A stretch of DNA of 64,000 bases, taken from assembly GCF_900099825.1 (NCBI RefSeq), contig NZ_LT629693.1, positions 4,475,001-4,539,000 of the forward strand. Reading direction: 5' to 3'. Each line of letters opens with the position of its first letter. Position 1 is the stretch's first letter. This DNA is from Bradyrhizobium ottawaense. GTDB lineage: Bacteria > Pseudomonadota > Alphaproteobacteria > Rhizobiales > Xanthobacteraceae. Made by a program: the position numbers and the translations under genes. The notes under the pieces were generated by a model. The model ran no database searches, was not told where the DNA came from, and was given only the letters and a program-made list of their open reading frames with translations. Below, piece by piece: positions 34,501 through 40,781 of the stretch.

Positions 34501-36587
34501 TCAACAGCCTGACGATTACGCTGAATTCCGGCGCCGACGATGCGGCCGTTGCGGCGCTGGCGCAGGCGGTCGAATTCTCGAACGCCAAGCCGGACCCCGT
34601 CACTGGAACCCGGACCGTGGCCTTCACGCTGCATGACGGCGGCGGCACCGACAATGGCGGACACGACAGTGCCTATTTCACCGCAGACGTCAACGTCACG
34701 GCAGCGGTCGCTCCCGCCCCGGCGATTCAATTGCTCGATGCCACTTTCCTCGGCGGCGCCGGCGACCAGGCGGCGACCGCCGTCACCTATGCCAACGGTC
34801 ACCTCTATCTGACTTACAACGCGCCGATCACGCAGAGTTCGTCCGATCACTCAACGGTCGTGGGCTTCACCACCGGTGCCGGCGCGCCGACGCAGGATTT
34901 CTCCGAGCAGTGGTCCTACGGGTTCTTCACCGGCGTCGCGGCCGATGCCAACACGATTTATGCGGCCGGTGGCAGTCATCCGAGCGCCGGCCTGACGCAT
35001 GACGGCGTCGGCGGCGCGGAAGAAAAATCGATTCTCGTGGGCTTCAACGCTGACGGCACCGCGGGCAGCAGCCCGGCGGCGCCTGCGACCGAGTACGCCG
35101 CCAACAATTTCTTTAGCTATACCGGCACCGAGATGTTCCAGAACGTCCTTGCCACGACGCAAGGCGGCAACACCATCCTGTATGCCACAGGCTTCGGGCA
35201 GCCGGCCAGTTATGGTGCCTATATCCTCGCCGAATATAGCAGCGCCGGAACCTTGCTGCATGCCGCGACCGATCCCTTGGCGACGCCTGGCTTCTCGAAT
35301 GCCTACGATGCGGTCGAGTTCAATGGTGCGATCTGGGCGGTCGGCAATACCCAGCATTCCGGCGACGCGACCAATACCGCAACGGTCTGGACCGCCAGCC
35401 ACGATCTGAGTTCTGTCGTCACCCACAAGGACGTGACCGGCGCGGCCGCCGGGAATTTCGCCAGTGCGGCGGTCGTCGGCAATGCGCTTTTCGCGGTCGG
35501 CAATGTCAACAGCAACGGCGGCGATTTCCTGATCGCCAAGTACAATACCGATGGTTCGGTCGCCTGGAGCGAGAGCTTCGGCGGCAGCGGCGCGGATACG
35601 CTGAACGGCGCGGTAGCGCTCGATGGCCATCTCTATGTCGTCGGCTCGACCACCAGCGGCGGCAGTACCGACGGTGTGCTGATGGAGATCAACACGGCGG
35701 ACGGAAGCGTCGTGTCGAGCACCACCTATGGCGGCGCGCTGTATGATTCCTTCAACTCGATCACGACTGACGGACATAACCTCTATGTCGCGGGCGAATC
35801 GAAGAGCTTCACCCATGGCGGCAACGGCGCCGGCCAGGACGATGCCATCCTTCTGACCTATAGTTCCGGACATGGGACGCCGGCGCCTGGATCGTCTGGG
35901 CCCGTCATCGAAACCGACCAATTCACCGTCACGGAGAACGGCGGCGGCGTGACCACGGTGTCCGGCCTGCGCGTTGCCGATGCGGACGCTACGGCCGCGA
36001 CCGACACATTCACGATGACCGCTGCCACGGATGCCGCCCCAGGCAGCAGCGTGACGCCAGGAACGGACTCGGGCAGCCTCGCCGACCTCAATACGACGTT
36101 AAGCAATGGCGTCGTGTACAGTCCCGGCGTCGTTCCGCCGCAAACCGACGCGGTGACGTTTACGGTTGCCGACAGTTTTGGCGGTCACGATACCGTTCAT
36201 TTCATCTTCAACCAGGGCGGCACGGGTCCCGACATCACCTTGACCGGGACATCGGGCAAGGACGTCATTTTCGCGACCGGCAACAACGACACGCTCACCG
36301 GTGGCGCGGGCGCCGACCAGTTCGTGTTCAGGCCCAGCGGCAACGCCAATTCCGATACGATCACCGATTTTTCGCCGGGTCTGGACCATATCGACCTCAG
36401 GGCATTTTCCGGCACGGTCGCCTCGTCCAACCTCTCGAGTTGGCTGGCAAGTCACGCCAGCGTGTCGCCGACAAATTCCGCTGATGTCCTCATCACGCTG
36501 GATGCCAACGACGCCGTTACCCTCAAGAACGTGGCCCTCAACAACCTGCATGTGGGCGACTTCATCGTGTCGCCGCATATCAGCTGA
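25566..36587 (+). CDS. Giant type I secreted surface protein: FecR, beta-repeats, VCBS, C-type lectin, RTX end
   Basis: A 3673-residue protein, probably exported by a type I system and surface-held. The start is TTG 25566 or ATG 25593; neither has a strong ribosome site, and there is no Sec signal. Domains: an N-terminal region then a FecR-like domain (about 105-260, with KVDTPVATMGIRGT at 213-226); two cadherin/VCBS-like units (380-665); a WNDAANWE opening and long Gly/Thr-rich beta repeats (670-1910); VCBS units (2025-2305) and three near-identical 110-residue VCBS repeats (2312-2642); a C-type lectin-like domain (2657-2795, WLGGG, WNDAPD); a cadherin-like unit; a propeller-like segment (3055-3435); and an RTX-type end (GNNDTLTGGAGADQFVF, SDTITDF) as expected for C-terminal type I signals. 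Adhesin or biofilm matrix protein is the likely role. The gene lies next to a BTLCP protease and an adenylate cyclase. Confidence 0.9.
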   Translation: MSLAGKFSDMTPDGQGAHPGAHVHVGTVSGHAPADAIIIPDAHLLFTGDFKRAGVDLVVSGDGHEVVLHDYFKGEKRAALASPDGAHLTGDLINALTGHTQFAQADGSASVAQVIGHVTKLTGTATAIRNGVSIILNQGDNVNKGDVVQSGSDSTLGITFIDGTVFGLASNAKMVLNEMIYDPNGSDNKSLISLVQGTISFVAGATAKHGDMKVDTPVATMGIRGTAVLVEIDFTVPATGDAPPAKFQVLVEPDGTTGSYILFDKTTLTPIATVNQAGTQTIVSGQGTVNFLSSAPLSADAQKIITDVFALKFSDLNNPNTKTATNFTDSITQQNITLKTASGEDVAVKVLTVNVADKPVDPSKSTNPSSRDHIPGPPEVVTHGGATTERALTTGSTAIDSVSGTVAYADINPGDVPTVKTTFASFTYQNAGHTDVTATLTAAQLAAIHAVETPLVVVQDPTNINHGVATWTYNIADHAFDFLAAGEVLTLTYTARVDNNFALNNEFKEVTFTITITGTNDTPVITTGPQHISFTGGTTTPGPFLTTSDATSGTLSFTDVDLTDTHTVSTKLTSALLSGAEISTLAPAPLNFFKTALTASIAAGHDSTQKNTGTIDWNLADLRAYLADFVPAGDTLTLVYTVTVTDSQGATSTQDITVTITGNNTPAVVWVATTASGSTGDWNDAANWETGTRPTGTDDAIIITNQLQKLTPNYPVTINAAAFAKTVTMNDFGTTPPELDNNSTLQIGGAFDLFADSIVKNAGAISVGGAIEVQGTSQLTNSGTLNLAQGGDFKDSSSITNLADGIIDLKGGTLTDYVVIINSGLIKVESGTKLVLNGGGIDGGIVTNFGTIEIAGTGSITNDALANHQLTVDSGKTLTLDGTTITGGTITDGGTVHVTSGKTLTLNGVALDGGIITNAGTIEISGTGSITNDTFGNNQLTVDSGKTLTLDGTTITGGAITDGGTVHVTSGQTLTLNGVALDGGIITNAGTIEIAGTGSITNDAFGNNQLTVDSGKTLTLDGTTITGGTITDGGTVHVTSGQTLTLNGVALDGGKITNAGTIEIAGTGSITNDTFGNNQLTVDSGKTLTLDGTTITGGAITDGGTVNVGSGKTLTLNGVALDGGIITNAGTIEIAGTGSITNDALANNQLTVDSGQTLTIDGSTITGGAVTNSGATLKVTSGKSATLNDVTVTGGNITDAGTINVALGKTLKLNGVALDGGAVGNSGTIEIAGTGSITNDALANNQLTVDSGQTLTIDGSTITGGAVTNTTATLKVTSGQTATLNDVTVTGGNITDGGTVNIASGKTLKLNGVAVDGGAVGNSGTIEITGTGSITNDALANNQLTVDSGRTLTIDGSTITGGAVTNSGATLKVNGSQTATLNDVTVTGGTITDGGTVNVAGGKTLKLNGVALDGGAVGNSGTIEITGTGSITNDALANNQLTVDSGQTLTIDGTTITGGAVTNTTATLKVNGGQTATLNDVTVTGGSITDGGTVNIASGKTLTLNGVALDGGIITNAGTIEIAGTGSITNDTFGNNQLTVDSGQTLTIDGSTITGGAVTNSGATLKVNGSKTATLNDLTVTGGAITDGGTVNVASGKTLTLNGVALDGGIVTNAGAIEISGTGSITNDALANNQLTVDGGQTLTIDGSTIIGGAVTNTGATLKVTSGKIATLNDVTVTGGAITDGGTVNVASGKTLNLSGVALTGGAFGNSGTVNVSGSSSIGNDYFTNNGALNAINNGTLELTSTTIANGFGTIAVAFGSTLDLDNGAVINGGALGNSGTIQIETSSGATLNGVTVTGGGAINVDYAALAATLILEGGTSITGGTLVNGTVGTIEIESAAGAIFDDVGVTNVGTLQVDAASQLVLQNGATIAGGGVAVASGGLLETHGAGIEINAAITNDGTIEIKDGTLKISTSISGTGSVRIDGGAAFELNGSDSQTVEFHGDNAVLKIDGASFGGSIAGFAATDEINLKSIAYDATTTATFVNGVLTIFHGSDSIAMTMVGDYSHAHLAGAGDATHTLITFNAADDAPVFAEKSETGSIEEQLTATGSSALDSVGGTLHFADVDLLDRPTATITSQSVTWTAADHHTDLGTPPQLTAIENALTLAQSGNTNNGTIGWNYSIADGVLDFLAEGETITLTSKVTVNDGEGKTDTATVIVTITGHNDAPVLAADTAASHVITEQPGLTGAPSTTVDKTSGSLTFTDVDLTDTHTVSHDSPTYVWSGGALTTDQANALTAASTLALTETDSTGSGAGSVAFDYSAADNSFDFLAAGQTLTITYNVTVVDYSKGVANGTSSVQPVTITIHGTNDAATITATTEGSDTGAVTEDGTLTASGSLTVTDVDSGENHFQALSAQALTGTYGSFTFDAGSGTWSYALNNAASNVQALTGTDVVHDTLTVTSADGTDSHVIDVTIHGTNDPATITAITEGSDAGAVTEDGTLTASGSLTVADVDHGENHFQTPSAQALTGTYGSFSFDAGSGTWSYALNNAASNVQALGGTDVVHDTLTVTSADGTDSHVIDVTVHGTNDPATITATTEGSDAGAVTEDGTLMASGALTVADVDHGENHFQTPSAQALTGTYGSFSFDAGTGKWSYALNNAASNVQALSGTDVVHDTLTVKSADGTDSHVIDVTIHGTNDAPVADDFSITNAAPSGDGWILDPDNGHYYRLVTTNLSWSSANATAQGDGAYLATITSQAEQNFVAALATGNRAWLGGGATDDDTGAGHFTWLTGPEAGTAFDYTHWRAGEPNGGFGATEYVHIEGVDDSPNGGWNDAPDAAGGRDFIEEWGGQTGQVAFREDTGTTLTSAQLLAHATDVDSTLTVTSVSAASAHGGTVSLDGGIVTYHPAADYNGADSFTYTVSDGSLTSTATVSFNVAAVNDAPVFTGNAVGTAYAATGAAVAIATNVVASDIDSTNYNGGTLTATVIAGGNQGDTLSIASNYISMDGNEILFDADGATGPGVAVDIGALTNNGINSLTITLNSGADDAAVAALAQAVEFSNAKPDPVTGTRTVAFTLHDGGGTDNGGHDSAYFTADVNVTAAVAPAPAIQLLDATFLGGAGDQAATAVTYANGHLYLTYNAPITQSSSDHSTVVGFTTGAGAPTQDFSEQWSYGFFTGVAADANTIYAAGGSHPSAGLTHDGVGGAEEKSILVGFNADGTAGSSPAAPATEYAANNFFSYTGTEMFQNVLATTQGGNTILYATGFGQPASYGAYILAEYSSAGTLLHAATDPLATPGFSNAYDAVEFNGAIWAVGNTQHSGDATNTATVWTASHDLSSVVTHKDVTGAAAGNFASAAVVGNALFAVGNVNSNGGDFLIAKYNTDGSVAWSESFGGSGADTLNGAVALDGHLYVVGSTTSGGSTDGVLMEINTADGSVVSSTTYGGALYDSFNSITTDGHNLYVAGESKSFTHGGNGAGQDDAILLTYSSGHGTPAPGSSGPVIETDQFTVTENGGGVTTVSGLRVADADATAATDTFTMTAATDAAPGSSVTPGTDSGSLADLNTTLSNGVVYSPGVVPPQTDAVTFTVADSFGGHDTVHFIFNQGGTGPDITLTGTSGKDVIFATGNNDTLTGGAGADQFVFRPSGNANSDTITDFSPGLDHIDLRAFSGTVASSNLSSWLASHASVSPTNSADVLITLDANDAVTLKNVALNNLHVGDFIVSPHIS
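28170..30720 (+). repeat. Tandem coding repeats, 210-bp units changing to 291-bp units
   Basis: The anchor CAGCTGACGGT (or CAGTTGACGGT) begins at 28170, 28380, 28590, 28800 and 29010 (210-bp spacing, 70 residues). It then begins at 29301, 29592, 29883, 30174 and 30465 (291-bp spacing, 97 residues). The longer unit is the shorter one plus a 27-residue block (ATLKV-x-ATLNDVTVTGG). Units are nearly identical at DNA level. Confidence 0.9.
32500..33490 (+). repeat. Three tandem 330-bp VCBS repeats
   Basis: Three near-identical 110-residue VCBS units, each containing AVTEDGTL, ASNVQAL and DGTDSHVIDVT, at an exact 330-bp period within the giant gene. Recent duplication or gene conversion is indicated by the near-identity of the DNA. 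Confidence 0.88.
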
Positions 36588-36679
36588 CGCCGCGATTTGC
36601 GAATTCGCGCCAACTTCGTGACATCGGCGTCATCTTCCGGCTTGTCTGACGGCGCCGGTTAAGCCATCAATCGAATCCC

Positions 36680-38908
36680 ATGAAGCGACTTCGGATAGTG
36701 CGGCGGTGGTTCGCGCGGCGTTTTGGTTACGCCCGGCTGGCATGTCTTGCGCTGTTGGTGCTGTTCGCGGCCTTCCGGATTGCCGATCCGGCCCCGGTCG
36801 AGGAAATCAGGGTCAGGACCTTCGACACGTTCCAGCGGTTCGATCCCCGCAAGAAGGCCGTCAGGCCGGTCACCATCGTCGATATCGACGACAAGAGCAT
36901 GGAAAAGCTCGGGCAGTGGCCGTGGCCGCGCACCCGGATCGCCGATCTCATCACCGAACTGACGCGGCTCGGCGCGGTCGTGATCGCGTTCGACGCCGTG
37001 TTCTCGGAGCCCGACCGCCTCAATCCGAATATTGCGGCGGATACGTTCCGCAATCTCGACGAGGCGACCCGCGAGAAACTGCGGTCGTTGCCGAGCAACG
37101 ATCAGGTTTTCGCCGACGCCATCAAGGCGTCGCGCGTGGTGCTTGGCGAATCCGGACTGCCGGAGGAAATCGCTCCCCTCGACAAGACGTTGCCGGTGAC
37201 CGGGATCGCGATGCTGGGCGAGGAGCCGCAGCGCTTCATGTTCGATTTTCCGGGCCTGCTGCGCAACGTGCCGGAGCTGGAACATGCCGCCGCCGGACGC
37301 GGTCTGTTCACGATCCGGCCCGAGCGCGACGGCATCGTGCGGCGGGTGCCGATGATCATGCAGGCGCAGGGCCAGACCATGCCGTCGCTGACCTTCGAAA
37401 TGCTGCGGGTCGCGACCGGCTCGGGCACGATCCTGATCAAGGCCGAGAAGGCTGGCATCAAGAGCGTCGGCATCAGGGGCCTGCAGATTCCGACCGACAA
37501 CAATGGCCAGTTCTGGGTTCACTACGCCCGCAACGATGCCTCGATCTATGTTCCGGCGATCAACGTGCTGGAAAAGAATGTCGCGCCGGACATGATCGCC
37601 GGCAAGCTGGTATTGATCGGCACCTCGGCGGTCGGCCTCAACGACATCAAGACCACGCCGGTTTCGCGCGCGATGCCCGGGGTCGAAATTCATGCCCAGG
37701 TGCTGGAGAGCGCCCTCACGGGTGCGGTGATCTCGCAGCCGATCTACGGCATCGCCATCGAGTTCACCACCGCGCTGCTGTTCGGACTGCTGGTGATCGC
37801 GTTTGCGCCCGCGTTCGGGCCGGTCACGCTGGTGGCGCTCGGCGCGGTGTTCGCGACCGCCCTGATCGGCACCTCCTGGTACTTCTACACCCAGCACCGG
37901 CTGTTGATCGATTTCACCTATCCGCTGATGTCGACCACGGCGATCTATCTCACGTTGATCTTCTCCAGTTTCGTGCGCGAGCAGGCGCAGCGCCGGCAGA
38001 TCCGCTCGGCATTCGGGCAATACCTGTCGCCGGCGCTGGTCGAGCAACTGGCGCAATCGCCGGAAAAGCTCGTGCTCGGCGGCGAGGAGCGCGAGATGAC
38101 CATCATGTTCTCGGATGTGCGAGGCTTTACCTCGATTTCAGAATCCTACAAGCACGACCCGCAGGGACTGACCGCGCTGATGAACCGGTTCCTGACGCCG
38201 TTGACCAACGCGATTCTCGCCCGCAAGGGCACCATCGACAAATACATGGGCGACGCCATCATGGCGTTCTGGAACGCGCCGATCGACGACAATGAACATG
38301 AGATCAATGCCTGCGAGGCGGCGATCAACATGCTCGAGCGGATCGACGAACTCAACAAGCTGCGTGAAGAGGAAGCGCAGCATGGTGGCCACGCTTACAT
38401 CCCGCTTAACGTCGGGGTCGGTTTGAACACCGGAGTTTGCGTCGTCGGCAACATGGGTTCCGACCTGCGTTTCGATTATTCGGTGTTGGGCGACAGCGTC
38501 AACCTGGCGTCGCGCCTCGAAGGACAATCCAAGGAATACGGATTTCCGATCATCGTCGGCTCCAGGACCGCGCTCGCGGTCAAGGACAAGTTCGCGATCC
38601 TCGAGCTCGACTTCATCATGGTGAAGGGCAAGAAGGAGCCGGAGGTGATCTATGCCATCGCCGGCCGCGAGGACACCGCGCAATCCGGCCGTTTCCAGCG
38701 GCTGCGCAATCTCACCATCGAGATGCTGGCCTGCTATCGGGCACGCGACTGGGAAGGCGCACTCGCCGCGATCGAACGCGGCCGCCGCACCGACGAGCGG
38801 CATTCGCTGGAGCTGCTCTATAATCTCTACGAAGCGCGCATCCGCGGCTACATCGAAAACCCGCCGCCGGAAGACTGGAACGGCGCGTTTGCGCTGCTGA
38901 CGAAGTAA
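36680..38908 (+). CDS. CHASE2-domain class III adenylate cyclase
   Basis: A 742-residue membrane cyclase predicted to make cAMP in response to an extracytoplasmic cue. Order: one N-terminal membrane helix (LACLALLVLFAAFRI), a periplasmic CHASE2 sensor (about residues 40-335), three membrane helices (about 350-440), then the class III catalytic domain (about 460-650). Catalytic residues are present: metal Asp in MFSDVRGFTS and KYMGDAIMAFW, and the Asn/Arg pair in SVNLASRLE. The Lys of DKYMGD and the Asp of RFDYSVLGD are the pair that selects ATP, so adenylate cyclase is favoured over guanylate cyclase. It follows the giant adhesin by 92 bases with no clear terminator between them, so co-transcription is possible. 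Confidence 0.92.
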   Translation: MKRLRIVRRWFARRFGYARLACLALLVLFAAFRIADPAPVEEIRVRTFDTFQRFDPRKKAVRPVTIVDIDDKSMEKLGQWPWPRTRIADLITELTRLGAVVIAFDAVFSEPDRLNPNIAADTFRNLDEATREKLRSLPSNDQVFADAIKASRVVLGESGLPEEIAPLDKTLPVTGIAMLGEEPQRFMFDFPGLLRNVPELEHAAAGRGLFTIRPERDGIVRRVPMIMQAQGQTMPSLTFEMLRVATGSGTILIKAEKAGIKSVGIRGLQIPTDNNGQFWVHYARNDASIYVPAINVLEKNVAPDMIAGKLVLIGTSAVGLNDIKTTPVSRAMPGVEIHAQVLESALTGAVISQPIYGIAIEFTTALLFGLLVIAFAPAFGPVTLVALGAVFATALIGTSWYFYTQHRLLIDFTYPLMSTTAIYLTLIFSSFVREQAQRRQIRSAFGQYLSPALVEQLAQSPEKLVLGGEEREMTIMFSDVRGFTSISESYKHDPQGLTALMNRFLTPLTNAILARKGTIDKYMGDAIMAFWNAPIDDNEHEINACEAAINMLERIDELNKLREEEAQHGGHAYIPLNVGVGLNTGVCVVGNMGSDLRFDYSVLGDSVNLASRLEGQSKEYGFPIIVGSRTALAVKDKFAILELDFIMVKGKKEPEVIYAIAGREDTAQSGRFQRLRNLTIEMLACYRARDWEGALAAIERGRRTDERHSLELLYNLYEARIRGYIENPPPEDWNGAFALLTK

Positions 38909-38913
38909 CACCC

Positions 38914-38939
38914 GTCGTCCCGGCGTTCGCCGGGACGAC
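38914..38939. terminator. Perfect 12-bp palindrome after the cyclase gene
   Basis: GTCGTCCCGGCG and CGCCGGGACGAC with a TT loop, five bases after the cyclase stop and facing the convergent binding-protein gene. The same arm sequence occurs at 56222 and 56331, so it is a repeat-family hairpin probably serving as terminator. Confidence 0.6.
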
Positions 38940-38963
38940 AAGTTATTGCCCCTCCAGTTTGGC

Positions 38964-40571
38964 TCACTCCAGCCCGATCTGCGTCAGATCCTGGAACCAG
39001 TGCTGCGCCTGCACGAATTGTTTCACCTTCGGCGACAATGCGTGCGGGTTGGTGTCGTGCACGACCCACACCAGCACTGCATCGTCGACGATCAGTGAAT
39101 GTGCTTGCGCGATCAGTTCGTCCTGCTTGGCGGTGTCGAACGTCTGCTTGGCTTCGTTGATCAGCGCGTCGACCTTGGGATTCTTGTAGCCGCCCCAGTT
39201 GACGCCGACCGGCGCGACCTGGTCGGAAGCGAAGAAGCGGACGATGGCGTAGAGCGGGTCCGAGGTGACATAGGCGATGTTGTTGGCGGTGATGCCGGCG
39301 TTCATCTCGTCGGCCGCGCCCTTGCGCCAGTGCGTGTATAGTGTCTCGAGCTCGACCACCTTGAAGTCGATCTCGATGCCGATTTCCTTGAAACTCTGCT
39401 GCAGGAATTCGTTCATCGGCAGCGACAGCATCTGGCCGGTGCCGCCTTGCGCGATGATGAAGGTCGCCTTCAGCGGCTTCTCCTTGGAGTAGCCGGCCTC
39501 CTGAACCAGTTTCTTGGCCTCTGCGAGATCGTATTTGATGTCGAAGCTGGGCTTGCCGAACCACGGGCTCGACGGGTCGACCTGGCCCTTGGCGGGCTTG
39601 GCGAGACCGTTCATCAGGCCGACCACCGCATCGCGATCGATCGCGAGGTTGAGCGCCTTGCGCAGGCGCACGTCGGTCCAGGGCGAGCCGGGCAGGACGC
39701 TCAGGTGATAATTCCAGACATGCGGGGTGATGTTGTCGACGATCTTCATCCCGGCCGATTTGAGCTGCGGCACCGCGTCCGGCGCCGGCGTTTCGATCAG
39801 GTCGACCTGGCCCGCCAACAGCGCATTGGTGCGGGTCAGCGCTTCCGGCATCGGAATCAGGATCAGTCTGTCGGTCTTCGGAATCCGCTTCTTGTTCCAG
39901 TAATCCTCGTTCCGCGTCAGTTCGGCGAGTTCGCGCGGCACCAGCTTGGTCAGTTTGAACGGGCCGGTGCCGGACGGCTGGCTGGCGAACTTGTCCCAGT
40001 CCTTGCCGAGCTTTTCATATTGCGCCGGGCTCGAGACCAGGAACCAGAGCATCTGGTAGGGGAAGAACGAGTCGACCGCCTTGGTCGTGATCTCGACGGT
40101 GTCGTCGTCGATCTTGGCGTAGCTTGCGACCGAGGGCAGGCGGGTCTTCACCTGCGCGCTCTGGCGCTTGTCGAACTGCGGTGCCTTGTCGTTCAGCACC
40201 TTGTCCAGATTCCAGATCACGGCATCGGCGTTGAAGTCGCTGCCGTCATGGAACTTGACGCCCTTGCGCAAGGTGAAGCGCCACTTCTTCTTGTCTGACT
40301 CGTCGACCTTCCATTCGGTCGCTAAGCCCGGCACCAGCTTGCCGGGCCGGTCGGAGACGTCCATTTCCCAGGCCACCAGCGGATCGTAAATCGTGTAGGC
40401 GGTGAACTGATAGGCGCCGGCGCCGCGGTCGGGCTGACCGGTGGTCAGCGGGATGTCGGCCATCGAGATGCCGTAGCGCACCACGGATTCGGCGTGCGCG
40501 GACTTCGCCGGCAGGCCGATGCCGATGGCCAACGCCGCGGCAGCGAGAAGCATCGTTCTTGGGGTGCGCAT
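38964..40571 (-). CDS. Family 5 (DppA/OppA-like) solute-binding protein A
   Basis: A 535-residue periplasmic binding protein with signal peptide (AAAALAIGIGLPAKSAHAE). It has the family 5 pattern LVPGLATEWKVDESDKKKW, FTLRKGVKFHDGSDFNADAV, and SGTGPFKLTKLVPRE. It is clearly paralogous to the divergent protein at 40782, sharing MADIP, GLATEWKVD and FHDGS blocks. It is alone on the minus strand, so it probably delivers an alternative ligand to the dppBCFD-type system across the spacer. A sigma-54 promoter precedes it (40619-40635). Confidence 0.92.
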   Translation of the reverse strand: MRTPRTMLLAAAALAIGIGLPAKSAHAESVVRYGISMADIPLTTGQPDRGAGAYQFTAYTIYDPLVAWEMDVSDRPGKLVPGLATEWKVDESDKKKWRFTLRKGVKFHDGSDFNADAVIWNLDKVLNDKAPQFDKRQSAQVKTRLPSVASYAKIDDDTVEITTKAVDSFFPYQMLWFLVSSPAQYEKLGKDWDKFASQPSGTGPFKLTKLVPRELAELTRNEDYWNKKRIPKTDRLILIPMPEALTRTNALLAGQVDLIETPAPDAVPQLKSAGMKIVDNITPHVWNYHLSVLPGSPWTDVRLRKALNLAIDRDAVVGLMNGLAKPAKGQVDPSSPWFGKPSFDIKYDLAEAKKLVQEAGYSKEKPLKATFIIAQGGTGQMLSLPMNEFLQQSFKEIGIEIDFKVVELETLYTHWRKGAADEMNAGITANNIAYVTSDPLYAIVRFFASDQVAPVGVNWGGYKNPKVDALINEAKQTFDTAKQDELIAQAHSLIVDDAVLVWVVHDTNPHALSPKVKQFVQAQHWFQDLTQIGLE

Positions 40572-40618
40572 GGATCAAACTCCGTTGGACAAGTATTCGA
40601 AATACCTAATGCCAATGA

Positions 40619-40635
40619 AGCAAGGTTGATGCCAG
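40619..40635 (-). promoter_or_regulatory. Sigma-54 (-24/-12) promoter, leftward
   Basis: On the minus strand the sequence is CTGGCATCAACCTTGCT. GG and GC are exactly ten bases apart, matching TGGCAC-N5-TTGCW with one deviation (T for the last C of CAC). The expected start of transcription is about 35 bases before ATG 40571. Confidence 0.65.
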
Positions 40636-40683
40636 AATAGGCAATTCGCCCCGTTCTGCAGGCGGATCACATGGAGTTGTGCG

Positions 40684-40697
40684 ACCAATTGGCCAAT
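40684..40697. promoter_or_regulatory. Overlapping palindromes between the sigma-54 promoters
   Basis: CCAATTGG (40685-40692) and ATTGGCCAAT (40688-40697) overlap. They sit between the two promoters and are a possible regulator site; they do not match the NtrC consensus well. Confidence 0.3.
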
Positions 40698-40716
40698 CGG
40701 AGTAAAATTCTCTCCC

Positions 40717-40733
40717 TTGGCACAGGCGTTGCA
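40717..40733 (+). promoter_or_regulatory. Sigma-54 (-24/-12) promoter, rightward
   Basis: TTGGCACAGGCGTTGCA matches TTGGCAC-N5-TTGCA with GG-N10-GC spacing. It lies about 50 bases before ATG 40782, leaving a leader of roughly 38 bases. This is the better of the two sites. Confidence 0.75.
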
Positions 40734-40781
40734 TAGTTTTGCATAAGAATTAATCATCGAAGTCGAGAAGGGATTGCTGAA

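Noticed and set aside
40684..40697. NtrC-binding site between the sigma-54 promoters
   Set aside because: The palindromes are centred on CCAATTGG and ATTGGCCAAT and do not match the NtrC consensus (GCAC-N5-6-GGTGC), so no activator was assigned.
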